This document shows, piece by piece, positions 56,301 to 64,000 of a DNA stretch of 64,000 bases; the stretch's first letter is position 1; every line of letters starts with the position of its first letter. Where the stretch lies: contig MPNE01000018.1 in assembly GCA_002238865.1 (NCBI GenBank), positions 1 through 64,000 on the forward strand, read 5' to 3'. The position numbers and the translations under genes were made by a program. The stretch is from Gemmatimonadetes bacterium bin94. Its GTDB lineage: Bacteria; Gemmatimonadota; Gemmatimonadetes; Longimicrobiales; Gaopeijiaceae. The notes under the pieces were generated by a model. It saw only the letters and a list, made by a program, of their open reading frames with translations, did no database searches and was not told the DNA's origin.

Positions 56301-59300
56301 CGTTGCGGGCATCGAGCTCGAACTCCTGACGATTACCAAGGTTTCGACGAACAAGAAGGACACCACGTTCAAGGTCCACCAGACCACAGAGACCGAGGAT
56401 GACGGTTCCTACGCCTTCAGTGACGTTGTCGAAGGCAGCGCATACTACGTCAGGGCCACCGGCACCGGCGAGTACCACGCTGCCGAAGCCAGCGCGATGG
56501 ATGGATTCTCCCGGAAAGTCCCGGCCGACGAGTACCCGGCCGTGGAGGAGGGCGAATTCGCGCTGCCGTACTGGAACTACAATGAAGGCAAGGCCATGAT
56601 GACCGCGGTCACGGTGAGCGACGAGGACGGAGAGGTCGAAGCCTCATTCGTGAACTTCGCTCTGCTGTACGTGGACGGCTCGATCTCGGGCAGAGTGAGA
56701 GAAGCCTCCGGCAACCCCGGCAACATCACGATCGAACTGATTCGTTGCGACACGTACGATGCCGACGACGCGGAATGTGGCACCTACAACCGCGACGACT
56801 TCCCGACCCTGACCACGGAGACGGCGAAGAACGGCAGCTGGGAGTTCAACGATCTCCTGGAAGGCTGGTACGAGGTCTACGTCGGCGAGGCGGGTTACTT
56901 GGCTGCCAACATCGACGACAAGAAGCAGATCGACGACGACGGGGCGACCGAGTCGGCCGACATGCACACCGGCCTCGTGAAGGGCAGGCGTGATCTGGCC
57001 GCCGGCAACAACTTCTATCTCTACGACAACGGTCTGGCTGACGACGACGATCTGGACGGCATCGAAGTGGAGGGAACGACCGACCCGGACGACGACCCGG
57101 AGGACCTGGCGGCCAATGCGACCATCGCGGCCCAGGGCAGCAACGCAGCAACGGCAATCACGGGCGTGAGCAGCACCCCGATCACATTCGGGTCGGAATC
57201 CGTGACGGTGGAGCCCGATATCCACGAGGACGCGACCTTCAAGGTTACCACGGGCGCGGGCAAAACCCTGAAGTCATGGCCGATCTCCAAGGGCGTGGCC
57301 ACGGTCGACCTGGGCTGGAACAAGACCGGTTCCGAGGATGAGGGCGAAGACCCGATGGAGACGGAGATCACCGTGGCTGTCACCGCCGAGAACGGCTACG
57401 ACGACCACGACTATACCTTCTCTGCCTCCCGCATGAACCCGGTTGGGAACGAGTTGTTGGCACGTGACTTCGTTGTTGAAGCACCTGTCGGCGCCGATGT
57501 CGTGGCAGCCTTCGGTCAGATCGACCAGTTCACTGTCAATGTGGCGGAAAAGGCCGAAGAACTGACCTTTACGGTGGAACTGGAGGACATCGAGAAGCAG
57601 GTATTGATGGTGTCGATGGGCGGCGACGAGGTTAAGCCATCGGATCGCAAGCGCGCCGACCGTAGCGATGAGCAGAGGTACGAAGTGGAGTTGGCCGACG
57701 GGGCGAACACCATCGACCTGATGGTGACCTCGGAGGATGAAGAGGAGCAGTCCTACCAGCTGATCGTCCGGAGAGACGCACGCTCGGGTGACGCGACTCT
57801 GAAGGCCCTGAGCCTGAGCGCAGGCTCGCTGAGCCCAGCGTTCAACGCGGCCACTACATCGTACACGGCCAGTGTGGCGAACGCCGTTACATCGGTTAGG
57901 GTCACGGCGACGGCGAATCATAGCGGCGCCACCATCTCGCAGAGTCCGACGAACCCGGTCGCTCTTGCAGTGGGCCCCAACCGGATAGCGGTGACGGTCA
58001 CCGCCGAGGACGGAACCACGGAGACCTACACCGTGACGGTGTCGCGTGACTCGCCGGGAGTTTCGTCGGACGCGACGCTGAGTGCGCTGAGCCTGAGCGA
58101 AGGCGCGCTGAGCCCGGCGTTCGACCCGGCCATGCTGGAGTACACGGCCAGTGTGGCGAATTCCGTTACAGGAGTTACGGTCACGGCGACGGCGAATCAT
58201 GGTAGCGCCAGCGTCGCCCAGGATCCGGTCAACCCGGTCGAACTCATGGTGGGCGTCGCCAAAGAGATCACGGTGACGGTCACCGCCGAGGACGCTACCA
58301 CGATGAGGGAGTATACCGTCACGGTGACGCGTGAGGCGCCGGGAATCTCGTCGGACGCGGATCTGGGTGCCCTGAGCCTGAGCGCGGGCACGCTGGACCC
58401 GGAGTTCGACGCGGCCACTACATCGTACACGGCCAGTGTGGGGAACGCCGTTACATCGGTTAGGGTCACGGCGACGGCGAGTCATAGCGGCGCCAGCGTC
58501 TCGCAAAGTCCGACGAACCCGGTCCCTCTCAATGTGGGCGACACCGAGATCACGGTGACGGTCACCGCCGGGGACGGAACCACGATGAAGGAGTATACCG
58601 TCACGGTGACGCGCGGCGCGGCAGGAGCTTCGACGGACGCGACGCTCAGTGCCCTGAGCCTGAGCGGTGTGACGCTGAATGAGGAGTTCGCCGCCACAAC
58701 GTATGCCTACACGGCCGATGTGGCGAATAGCGTCGAGTCCACCACGGTGGCCGCTACGGCGATGGATGCCGCCGCTACGGTCACGCTGCCTGACCCCAAC
58801 CCGGTCGTTCTCGACGAGGGCGACACCGAGATCACGGTGACGGTCACCGCCGAGGACGGAACCACGACCCAAGCGTATACCGTCACGGTGACGCGGGCGG
58901 CGGCACCGACTGTGCCGGGGTTGCTCGTCTCGATTGAAGACGTGACCGTCATGGAAGGCACCGAACGTGACTACACGATGCGGCTGACTACCCGGCCGAG
59001 CGGCGATGTATCGGTGGCCCTTACTGTGGAAGCACATGCCGACAACCCGGCTAATGCCGACGTTACCCATATCACAACGACGCGCACCTCGTTGACATTC
59101 AACGAAAACAACTGGAATCGTGCGCGGACCGTGACGATAGCGGTCGCCGAAGATGAAAACGAGAGCAGCGAAATCGCAAACATTAACCACGCGATTTCCG
59201 GAACTGGCAGTTACAATGGTCTCGACCCCGTGGCTATCAAGGTGACCGCGGGCGACAACGACGTCGTTTCAGGCGCTGCAATTCGGGTCGACATGGCTGC

Positions 59301-60282
59301 CGTCACGCTAACCGAGGATGACGAAGACGATGGCAGTGCGGAGGTCATGGTTCGCCTCGCCGCGATGCCTACGGGCGAGGTGACTGTAACTGTGGCAACG
59401 TCAGCAGAAGCGGTCGCCACTGTAGCGCCGCCAAGCCTCACGTTTACGGCTTCGAACTGGGATGACGAGCAGGCGGTCACGGTGACGTCCGTGGCGGATG
59501 ACGATCCGGCCGACGCCGAGGCCACGGTAACGCTTTCGGCGACCGGTGGCGGCTACGGTAGCGCAGAAGACGTTGAGGTCGCCATTGCCGTTGAGGACGA
59601 CGAAGAGGCTACGATTTCCGTCTCGGACGACTTTGAGAACGCCGAGATTGTCGAAGGTGGCAACCTTACGTACGTGATCAGCTTGTCGGCCCCTCCGGTG
59701 GCAGGCGAGACGGTGCGCGTAAACCTGCAGGCGCGGGGACTCGCTACGGTGGATCCGGCACAGGCTGTGTTTACGTCTGATACCCAGGACAACCAGATAA
59801 CAATAACGGTTGCGACGTTGGCGGACTCCGATAGCGACGACGAGACTCTCCTGATAATCCACACTGTCGATGCCGACGAGGATTCAGGGTACAGGGGCGC
59901 GGCGCCACCATCGAACATCAACGTTGCGGTCAAGGACTCTGACGCCGCCGGCGTGGTGGTGAGCCGCACCTCGCTGAGTGTCGAGGAAGGCCAAACGGTC
60001 ACGTACTCTGTAAGGCTGACCAAAGCGCCTTCAACCGACGAATCGGTGACGATACACCTTGCCGGGACGGGCGTGAACCTCTCTACAGGGTCTTTGACAT
60101 TCACCTCAGGTGACTTTTCCACTCCACAGCCTGTCACGGTGACTGGCCACACGGACAGCGATAGTGTTGACGACCAGGCGATGGTGGAGCATACGGTCGT
60201 TGCCACTGGCGGTGACGAGGACTACGACGGGGTGACTGCTTCAACGGTCAGGATCACGGTCACGGAACCGCCCAGCAGCTAG
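53338..60282 (+). CDS. Giant adhesin-like repeat protein lacking its secretion signal (OFF state)
   Basis: The open frame has 2314 codons; residues 1-24 look non-coding, and homologous sequence begins at the 17-bp repeat (GTVTV, residues 25-29). Next come carboxypeptidase-regulatory/CNA-B-like repeats (GVGLAGVTVTMTGEGEDMTD, GTGIDGVEVVLAGAADATAM, to about residue 300). A long acidic region with more such domains follows (about 340-1480), then four cadherin-like beta-sandwich repeats (LSLSAGSLSPAFNAATTSYT type, about 1485-1860). Four Calx-beta-like repeats (TSLSVEEGQTVTYSVRLTKA type) run to the end. No promoter, ribosome site or signal peptide precedes it. All are supplied by the inverted module at 51660-52106. 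It is probably a calcium-binding surface or secreted adhesin. Confidence 0.8.
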   Translation: MWSHTRSVPPKSVALCSNPTTTEAGTVTVENMGLGGVTVRLSGMADAQTATDDNGQYSFTGLRAGTYSVEISGFDMDEVGFGSISSAATVGVGESKVISFDGTYLRTAGIMGQVAVEGVGLAGVTVTMTGEGEDMTDVTDAGGLYAFSKLKAGDYSVAISGYDTDDYEFATTSENVTVATGETANIPFEGILLRTAGISGRVSVEGTGIDGVEVVLAGAADATAMTSSGGQYSFAGLAEGTYVVSMTNPNADAYSFETMQYTIALADSESKIQNFEGTHTRTASVSGMLFIDEVMQDKMHTAGEPSITAALAPLVAHGLLDEMVLAGLLSNAKVLLRGPDLNTMTEVSINADGTYTTGEALQAGSYQVELPANNEMVAAGLAAAGVAFVGESAVVTVAAGGSETVNFPFRITMQTVGVGAVMGNAEMVSDPPLPVEGVTLALFPTAQDAEAGTNMLGMGAETGETGMTAFQFARADDTSPGSEDTDNIVFVKVVEAGHEDLMVSDGAVIEVRYPGVSRVHAAPTSVRFVNVAVNFQFWIKNDADARGGDVLVDGWHTDVYMGEVTDESVPLMMEDEDGDTVNLTMPSESAEDDDGMQGRVMVTYRVTADQLPATFSAALRPDNTDDTDDIDDWQQPMAMGETWEAVGDGLTYTHTGFALPKYNTHEVNDLNLNPRFGQAPLRVTFTTQKLTVGVYRETDDEPGFTNFQSKVDGGDQRPHKDIAAEMSVSVMVEASGRRGLEVYDEWDHDRNPKTPAIDATITGLTGGMATFGNLPADMDFTVQLNEGSDRVAVGGPDSRSDRVQAYGDDLDLGMSVGAFGDDSGAGPEVRLCPLSSSSEDDMCSTFGYQWTSGSADGKVTRRGAGVASATVNLDAITDNHSPDESTKTSKAAATKGNYSFSGVQDGEYWVRTPATKDNKADSARVALYHDEEEDDDEDDGITGNPATYTKDFDVTALRLEIKGYVANDGQEGDNETPDLDQIVRGDEAVAGIELELLTITKVSTNKKDTTFKVHQTTETEDDGSYAFSDVVEGSAYYVRATGTGEYHAAEASAMDGFSRKVPADEYPAVEEGEFALPYWNYNEGKAMMTAVTVSDEDGEVEASFVNFALLYVDGSISGRVREASGNPGNITIELIRCDTYDADDAECGTYNRDDFPTLTTETAKNGSWEFNDLLEGWYEVYVGEAGYLAANIDDKKQIDDDGATESADMHTGLVKGRRDLAAGNNFYLYDNGLADDDDLDGIEVEGTTDPDDDPEDLAANATIAAQGSNAATAITGVSSTPITFGSESVTVEPDIHEDATFKVTTGAGKTLKSWPISKGVATVDLGWNKTGSEDEGEDPMETEITVAVTAENGYDDHDYTFSASRMNPVGNELLARDFVVEAPVGADVVAAFGQIDQFTVNVAEKAEELTFTVELEDIEKQVLMVSMGGDEVKPSDRKRADRSDEQRYEVELADGANTIDLMVTSEDEEEQSYQLIVRRDARSGDATLKALSLSAGSLSPAFNAATTSYTASVANAVTSVRVTATANHSGATISQSPTNPVALAVGPNRIAVTVTAEDGTTETYTVTVSRDSPGVSSDATLSALSLSEGALSPAFDPAMLEYTASVANSVTGVTVTATANHGSASVAQDPVNPVELMVGVAKEITVTVTAEDATTMREYTVTVTREAPGISSDADLGALSLSAGTLDPEFDAATTSYTASVGNAVTSVRVTATASHSGASVSQSPTNPVPLNVGDTEITVTVTAGDGTTMKEYTVTVTRGAAGASTDATLSALSLSGVTLNEEFAATTYAYTADVANSVESTTVAATAMDAAATVTLPDPNPVVLDEGDTEITVTVTAEDGTTTQAYTVTVTRAAAPTVPGLLVSIEDVTVMEGTERDYTMRLTTRPSGDVSVALTVEAHADNPANADVTHITTTRTSLTFNENNWNRARTVTIAVAEDENESSEIANINHAISGTGSYNGLDPVAIKVTAGDNDVVSGAAIRVDMAAVTLTEDDEDDGSAEVMVRLAAMPTGEVTVTVATSAEAVATVAPPSLTFTASNWDDEQAVTVTSVADDDPADAEATVTLSATGGGYGSAEDVEVAIAVEDDEEATISVSDDFENAEIVEGGNLTYVISLSAPPVAGETVRVNLQARGLATVDPAQAVFTSDTQDNQITITVATLADSDSDDETLLIIHTVDADEDSGYRGAAPPSNINVAVKDSDAAGVVVSRTSLSVEEGQTVTYSVRLTKAPSTDESVTIHLAGTGVNLSTGSLTFTSGDFSTPQPVTVTGHTDSDSVDDQAMVEHTVVATGGDEDYDGVTASTVRITVTEPPSS
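53409..53425 (+). repeat. Right inverted repeat of the invertible segment
   Basis: TGGGACGGTAACGGTGG lies at the exact point where recognisable coding sequence of the giant gene begins. It is read GGG ACG GTA ACG GTG, in the same phase as the left copy. Confidence 0.8.
57841..58524 (+). repeat. Near-identical cadherin-like DNA repeats in the giant gene
   Basis: Bases 57841-57960 and 58405-58524 differ at only about six of 120 positions, while the unit between them (about 58120-58240) is more diverged. All units end in variants of GTGACGGTCACCGCCGAGGA. This points to recent duplication or gene conversion, and the repeat number could vary by slippage or recombination. Confidence 0.75.
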
Positions 60283-60355
60283 GGTCGAGAAAGGAAAGCT
60301 GCAGATTGACCTGGCAGTTGCGGCTCATCGGCAGATGAAAGCCGCAAGCAGAACC

Positions 60356-60385
60356 TGCCCCCGCCCGGTTCGCCGGGCGGGGGCA
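60356..60385 (+). terminator. Strong UUCG hairpin between the giant gene and the hexapeptide gene
   Basis: TGCCCCCGCCCGG, loop TTCG, and CCGGGCGGGGGCA form a perfect 13-bp stem with a UUCG tetraloop, 74 bases after the giant gene stop. No T-tract follows, so it may be a processing or mRNA-stability structure that sets expression of the downstream genes rather than a full terminator. Confidence 0.7.
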
Positions 60386-60414
60386 ACCCCGTCCAAGGAA
60401 GGAGCGGTAGCGAC

Positions 60415-61062
60415 ATGGCCACCATCCACCACACAGCCGTTGTGCACCCCACGGCGACCGTGGACGCGACGGCCACGCTGGGTGAGCAGGCGATCGTCGG
60501 CGCGGGCGTGACCGTAGGCGCCCACGTCAGGATCGGAGACCGCGCCATCCTCTGGCGTGACGCCTCCGTGGGCGACCTCGCCACCATCGAGGAAGGCGCC
60601 GTGGTGGGCGAGGGCACCGAGATTGGGGCCGGTGCGAAGCTGGCCGCCCATGCAAAGACGGGCACAAACGTACGCATCGGAATCCGGGCGGTCGTGATGT
60701 CGAGGGTCGTTATCGGCAACGGCTCGCACGTCGATGACGGGGCGCACGTGGAGATGCGGGCGACCTTGTTCGGCGGCGTCATGGTCGGCAAGGACGCCTT
60801 CGTAGGGAACCGGACCCGGCTGAGCAACCACACGATCGTGGGGGTCGGCGCCAAGGTGGCGCAACGGGTGGTGGCCGGCCGCGAGACCGTGATCGGCGCA
60901 GGCGCGACGATCGACAAGATGGTCACCCTGGGACAGCGGTCGCGCGTGGACAAGGGTGCATTCGTGCCGCCCCGCGCGACGGTTCCCGACGGAGGCCGTA
61001 TCGACAAGGGTGCATTCGCACCGCCTCCGGCGCCAGGGCCCAAGCAAGCCTGGTTGGGGTAG
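60415..61062 (+). CDS. Hexapeptide-repeat left-handed beta-helix protein
   Basis: The 215-residue protein consists almost entirely of imperfect hexapeptides (VVHPTATVDATATLGEQAIV, VGAGVTVGAHVRIGDRAIL and so on), predicting a left-handed parallel beta-helix. The acyltransferase family has this fold, but no catalytic histidine loop or acceptor domain is obvious. The C-terminus is proline-rich (GAFAPPPAPGPKQAWLG). There is no signal peptide. AAGGAAGGAG lies upstream of the ATG. It may be transcribed with the giant gene through the UUCG hairpin and is followed three bases later by the LRR gene. Confidence 0.75.
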   Translation: MATIHHTAVVHPTATVDATATLGEQAIVGAGVTVGAHVRIGDRAILWRDASVGDLATIEEGAVVGEGTEIGAGAKLAAHAKTGTNVRIGIRAVVMSRVVIGNGSHVDDGAHVEMRATLFGGVMVGKDAFVGNRTRLSNHTIVGVGAKVAQRVVAGRETVIGAGATIDKMVTLGQRSRVDKGAFVPPRATVPDGGRIDKGAFAPPPAPGPKQAWLG

Positions 61063-61065
61063 GGC

Positions 61066-61902
61066 GTGGGCTCGGTGGCACCGGCGGCGAGCCCCGGTGG
61101 CGTGGGGTGCCCGGCGAACACGGACGCAGATAGCCGCGCCCTGAGTGACCGCGAGGCCCTGGTGGCGCTCTACAACGGCACCGGCGGCCCGAACTGGCAC
61201 AGCAACGGGAACTGGCTCACCGAAGAGCCGCTCGATCGGTGGCATGGCATCACGACCGATCACGCGGGCCGAGTCAAGAGCCTGAGCCTGGAAGAGAACA
61301 ACCTGGAGGGTGCGATCCCGCCGGAACTGGGCAGGCTCGGCAACCTTGAGCAGGTTTTTCTTGACGACAACGAGCTGACGGGCTCCATCCCGCCGGGACT
61401 CTCGAGTCTGACCCGCCTCTGTTGGCTGGGGCTCAGCGGCAACAGGCTGACGGGCGCCATCCCGCCGGAACTCGGCAACATGGCAAGGCTTGAGGGGCTG
61501 GGGCTCGGAGGCAACAACCTGACCTGCGCCATTCCGCCTGAGCTCGGCAAGCTGGGCAGGCTTCAGGATCTCTGGCTCGGAGAGAACAACCTGACGGGCG
61601 CCATCCCCGCGGAACTCGGCAATCTGCGCCGCCTTGTCTGGCTGGGGCTCGGACACAGCAGCCTTGCGGAAGCGGTCCCCGCGGAACTGGGCGACCTGCA
61701 CAACCTCGAGACCCTGTCACTGAACAACACCCGACTGACGGGCCCGTTGCCGCCGTCCCTTGCGGGGCTGGAGAGACTCGACGAGTTCAGCTACTTCAAC
61801 ACGGGGTTGCGGATCCCGGACGACGAAGCATTCCGTTCATGGCTGGAATCTCTTCCGTTCCATCGGGGCACGGGCGTGCGCGCCATGTCGGGCACTATCT
61901 GA
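61066..61902 (+). CDS. Leucine-rich repeat protein, plant-type LRRs
   Basis: The 278-residue protein has an N-terminal cap (SDREALVALYNGTGGPNWHS, NGNWLTEEPLDRWHGITTD) and seven or so 24-residue repeats of the pattern LxxLxLxxNxLTGxIPPELG (for example LGLSGNRLTGAIPPELGNMA). This is the plant-receptor-like LRR type found in many secreted bacterial proteins. The GTG start has no clear signal peptide, so export is unproven or the 5' end lies elsewhere. Its stop overlaps the convergent recombinase stop by eight bases. It probably mediates protein or peptide binding. Confidence 0.78.
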   Translation: MGSVAPAASPGGVGCPANTDADSRALSDREALVALYNGTGGPNWHSNGNWLTEEPLDRWHGITTDHAGRVKSLSLEENNLEGAIPPELGRLGNLEQVFLDDNELTGSIPPGLSSLTRLCWLGLSGNRLTGAIPPELGNMARLEGLGLGGNNLTCAIPPELGKLGRLQDLWLGENNLTGAIPAELGNLRRLVWLGLGHSSLAEAVPAELGDLHNLETLSLNNTRLTGPLPPSLAGLERLDEFSYFNTGLRIPDDEAFRSWLESLPFHRGTGVRAMSGTI

Positions 61903-62872
61903 TCCCGCCATAGTAGCGGGCGACAGCCCCCATCCCCGCCGCTTCACCCCGTGAGTAGTAGGCGGGCATGCGTTCGGACTTCCACCGTCCGGCGTTCATG
62001 ATCGCGACAAGGCCGGTTCCGTGTGCAGCGAGATCCTGAGCCATTCCCACCCTGGGCGAGTGGCCCGAGAAGCCGTCACCGAGTCCCGCTTCCCTGCACA
62101 CCGTGGCAATCCGCGCACTGATCGTCCTGCCGCGCCGCACGCCGAATACCCGCGCGCCGGGGATCGGACTGTCCGGACGGATGCGTTTCAGAGCCGCCGT
62201 CGCCCGGACGCCCAGGTAGAGGACGGCGGACTTGTTGGACGTCTTCGAGCGCCTGATGGTCACCCGTGAACTTCTGTCAGCCCGGAATTCCACGTCGCTC
62301 CACCGCAGGTCGGCGGCTTCCTGCCGTCGCAGCAGCGCGTCTCTCATCACGGACACGATCGCGATGTCCACCGCCCCACGCGTCCGCGCCGCGCCGGGAG
62401 ATTCCATGCGGCCGGAAGGATAGACCCGCGGGATGTGCGCCGTGTCGGTGATTGCCTTCAACTCCGCTTCCCGGAGCCCGCGGGCCTGCCGCCGCCGGGG
62501 CCCTCCGCGTTCGGCGGCGCGGTTTCTCACGCCGGCGATCGCCATCTTGACGCCTTCGGAAGCCGTCGGCGTCGGGATCCCGGCCCGTCGATGAAAGTAG
62601 CTGATCGCCTTGCGGTCCATGGCAAGGGTGGCGAGGGACAGCCCCACGGCATCGCGATGGACCAGGTAGGCCGCCACGGTGACCGGTTCGGCGGGGAGCG
62701 ACGGGACGCCTTCCCGCTGCGCCCAGGCCTGGAACCGCTTCCAGGCGGCCGTGTAGGCCTTGCGCGTGCTAGGACGCTGGCTCTCCGCGATGGCCGCGGC
62801 CACGGCCTCCAGGTGACGTGCGGCGAGGATGTCCTTGATCTGGATCAGAGCGACGGCGGAATCGTTGTGCAT
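61895..62872 (-). CDS. Second tyrosine recombinase, paralogue of the invertase
   Basis: The 325-residue protein aligns end to end with the recombinase at 52293-53267. Identical blocks include TVAAYLVHRDA, LAMDRKAIS, PTASEGVKM and SGHSPRVGM, and the active-site tyrosine is in PAYYSRGEA. GGAAGGGG precedes the ATG. It lies 99 bases downstream of a LuxR-type regulator on the same strand, so the two may form a unit. No second inverted-repeat pair was found around it by eye. It may act on the same sites, on sites outside the window, or be a duplicate. Confidence 0.88.
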   Translation of the reverse strand: MHNDSAVALIQIKDILAARHLEAVAAAIAESQRPSTRKAYTAAWKRFQAWAQREGVPSLPAEPVTVAAYLVHRDAVGLSLATLAMDRKAISYFHRRAGIPTPTASEGVKMAIAGVRNRAAERGGPRRRQARGLREAELKAITDTAHIPRVYPSGRMESPGAARTRGAVDIAIVSVMRDALLRRQEAADLRWSDVEFRADRSSRVTIRRSKTSNKSAVLYLGVRATAALKRIRPDSPIPGARVFGVRRGRTISARIATVCREAGLGDGFSGHSPRVGMAQDLAAHGTGLVAIMNAGRWKSERMPAYYSRGEAAGMGAVARYYGGIR

Positions 62873-62971
62873 TTCCCCTTCCTTGTGTCCGAATCGCGAG
62901 ATCTTGCTCCGGACGAAGGAGGTTACGGAGTCTGCCCCTGACCCGCGCCTCCCAAATCGGGGGTGGCGGCC

Positions 62972-64000
62972 TCAGCGCTCGGACCCGGGGAATCCGTCCA
63001 GCGACAGCACGCGCCGCACAAGCTCCGCCTGCCGTGAAATGCGTTGCTTGCGGAAGATCTGCTTCACGTGCCAGCGGACGGTACTTTCCGTGCGCTGGGT
63101 CATTGCGGCGATCGCGGACAAGCTATGCCCCCTGGCCAGCATGACCGCCAGGCGGGCCTCGGCCGGAGTGAGACCCAGGGAAGCTGCAACGAGGCCGGGG
63201 TCGACCCGAACCGGACGATCCGGTTCGACGACCAGTACAAGCGCGGCGACCCGCCTGGAGCGCACCTCCCGCCGGCTCCCGGCAACGGGGTGGACGTGAA
63301 CGACGAGCCTCGGTTGCCTCGATGTGCGCTGGACCGTCATCGACCCGCTCGCCAGCCGGGCGGAGAGCGGCGACGTCGCGCAGGCCAGCAACCGTTGAAG
63401 TTCGCTGTTCTCTTCCGTCCTCCTGGCCGCCAGCAGACCGTCCCGGTCGAACAACCCGTCGCCTTGTCGCAGGAGGCCGGTCGCCAGGTCGTTCGCCTCC
63501 AGAACTCGCCCCTGCCCGTCCAGCTGGATGACGCCGAAGCGCTCGTTGTCGAGCAGATCGGCGAGCGAGCATCCCTGTGCCTCGGCATCGGCCACCGCCC
63601 GCAGCACCCGCGCGAACTGGCGCACGTGGGGCACCAGGGAAGAGACCATCCTGACTTGCTCGGAGCCCCAGCCTCCGGGTGCGATCGAATCTCCCAACGC
63701 CCACACGATATGCGATCCCACCGGTCCGTCCAGGTACATTCTGAGCCCGTTCTGCTGTCGGGCGGGGCCCCGCATCAGGTCGTACGTTCGCGAGGTCTTC
63801 TTCTCGTGGTCGGTGTACATCTCGGTCGTATGCGCCAGTTCACCCCTGCACAGCTTCTTGACGCGGGGAATGCTCTCGTCGTAGAGCAGAAAGTCCCGCA
63901 GGTGCGCCCGCTCCAGGTCATCGCGATGTTCACTGCCGACGATGAGCCGAAAAAAGAAGAGCTCCGGTCTGGGCTGGTGGCGCCGGTCGCTGAACGCCAG
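62972..64000 (-). CDS. LuxR-type transcriptional regulator, 5' end outside the window
   Basis: The frame is open from base 64000 to the stop at 62972 (about 342 codons), so the start is missing. The C-terminal HTH is clear: LGLTPAEARLAVMLARGHSL, then TQRTESTVRWHVKQIFRKQR. The N-terminal part contains a PAS-like stretch (NERFGVIQLDGQGRVLEAND) and a segment ELAHTTEMYTDHEKKTSRTY typical of a group of LuxR proteins with a sensor half. It is probably a one-component regulator. It sits immediately upstream of the second recombinase gene and may control it. Confidence 0.85.
   Translation of the reverse strand: MAFSDRRHQPRPELFFFRLIVGSEHRDDLERAHLRDFLLYDESIPRVKKLCRGELAHTTEMYTDHEKKTSRTYDLMRGPARQQNGLRMYLDGPVGSHIVWALGDSIAPGGWGSEQVRMVSSLVPHVRQFARVLRAVADAEAQGCSLADLLDNERFGVIQLDGQGRVLEANDLATGLLRQGDGLFDRDGLLAARRTEENSELQRLLACATSPLSARLASGSMTVQRTSRQPRLVVHVHPVAGSRREVRSRRVAALVLVVEPDRPVRVDPGLVAASLGLTPAEARLAVMLARGHSLSAIAAMTQRTESTVRWHVKQIFRKQRISRQAELVRRVLSLDGFPGSER

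Noticed and set aside
57780-58900. Regular repeats that might suggest a CRISPR array
   Set aside because: Units are about 280 bases, in frame, and encode cadherin-like domains; there are no short identical repeats with unique spacers.
57274-59190. Minus-strand frame of 638 codons with periodic repeats
   Set aside because: The periodicity is inherited from the cadherin-like repeats of the giant gene on the other strand.

Overview
The window is GC-rich bacterial chromosome with tightly packed genes and many 4-nt ATGA/GTGA overlaps. The gene content suggests Gemmatimonadota: TonB receptors paired with lipoproteins, one behind an ECF sigma/FecR pair; a DUF5916 outer-membrane protein; giant sortilin-type propeller proteins; 6-bladed propeller proteins; secreted S9 peptidase, amidase, creatininase and RidA proteins; and menaquinone genes. 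This placement is inferred from gene content only.

Layout. 1-5253: end of menA, menE (frame-disturbed start), tyrS and a DUF5916 protein. 5305-10668 (minus): an ECF sigma -> FecR -> TonB receptor -> lipoprotein operon. 10815-17082: a D-aminoacylase-like lipoprotein, decayed fragments, a second TonB receptor/lipoprotein pair, and PAS and group II intron RT remnants. 17083-20721 (minus): a LuxR-type HTH gene, a HExxH metallopeptidase and a lipoprotein, with the last two duplicated and one protease copy decayed. 20684-30585 (minus): an S9 peptidase, a PaoABC-like periplasmic molybdenum oxidoreductase, an NCS2 permease fused to an ATPase-like domain, and a class III aminotransferase. 30728-38224: a geranylgeranyl-reductase-like flavoprotein, a lipoprotein, a large propeller protein with a poly-G frame break, and a cobalamin riboswitch leading into btuCD. 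38332-44896: an Erm-like methyltransferase with a possible leader peptide, creatininase, triple RidA, a beta-barrel, an amidase lipoprotein and vapBC. 44899-50859 (minus): a second sortilin-type protein and two 6-bladed propellers.

51728-62872 is the most striking region. A 2314-codon surface-protein reading frame on the plus strand has no signal peptide and no credible start. A matching lipoprotein start (Shine-Dalgarno, signal peptide, lipobox, first repeat domain) lies on the opposite strand 1.7 kb upstream. The two pieces carry the same 17-bp sequence, TGGGACGGTAACGGTGG, in inverted orientation and in the same reading phase. Between the copies lies a tyrosine recombinase gene. Inversion would join the pieces in frame into a lipoprotein of about 2411 residues. 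I read this as a site-specific ON/OFF switch, in the OFF state here, controlling a giant adhesin-like lipoprotein. Downstream are a hexapeptide beta-helix gene, a leucine-rich-repeat gene, a second closely related recombinase, and a LuxR-type regulator cut by the window end.

No tRNA, rRNA, CRISPR array or complete insertion sequence was recognised.
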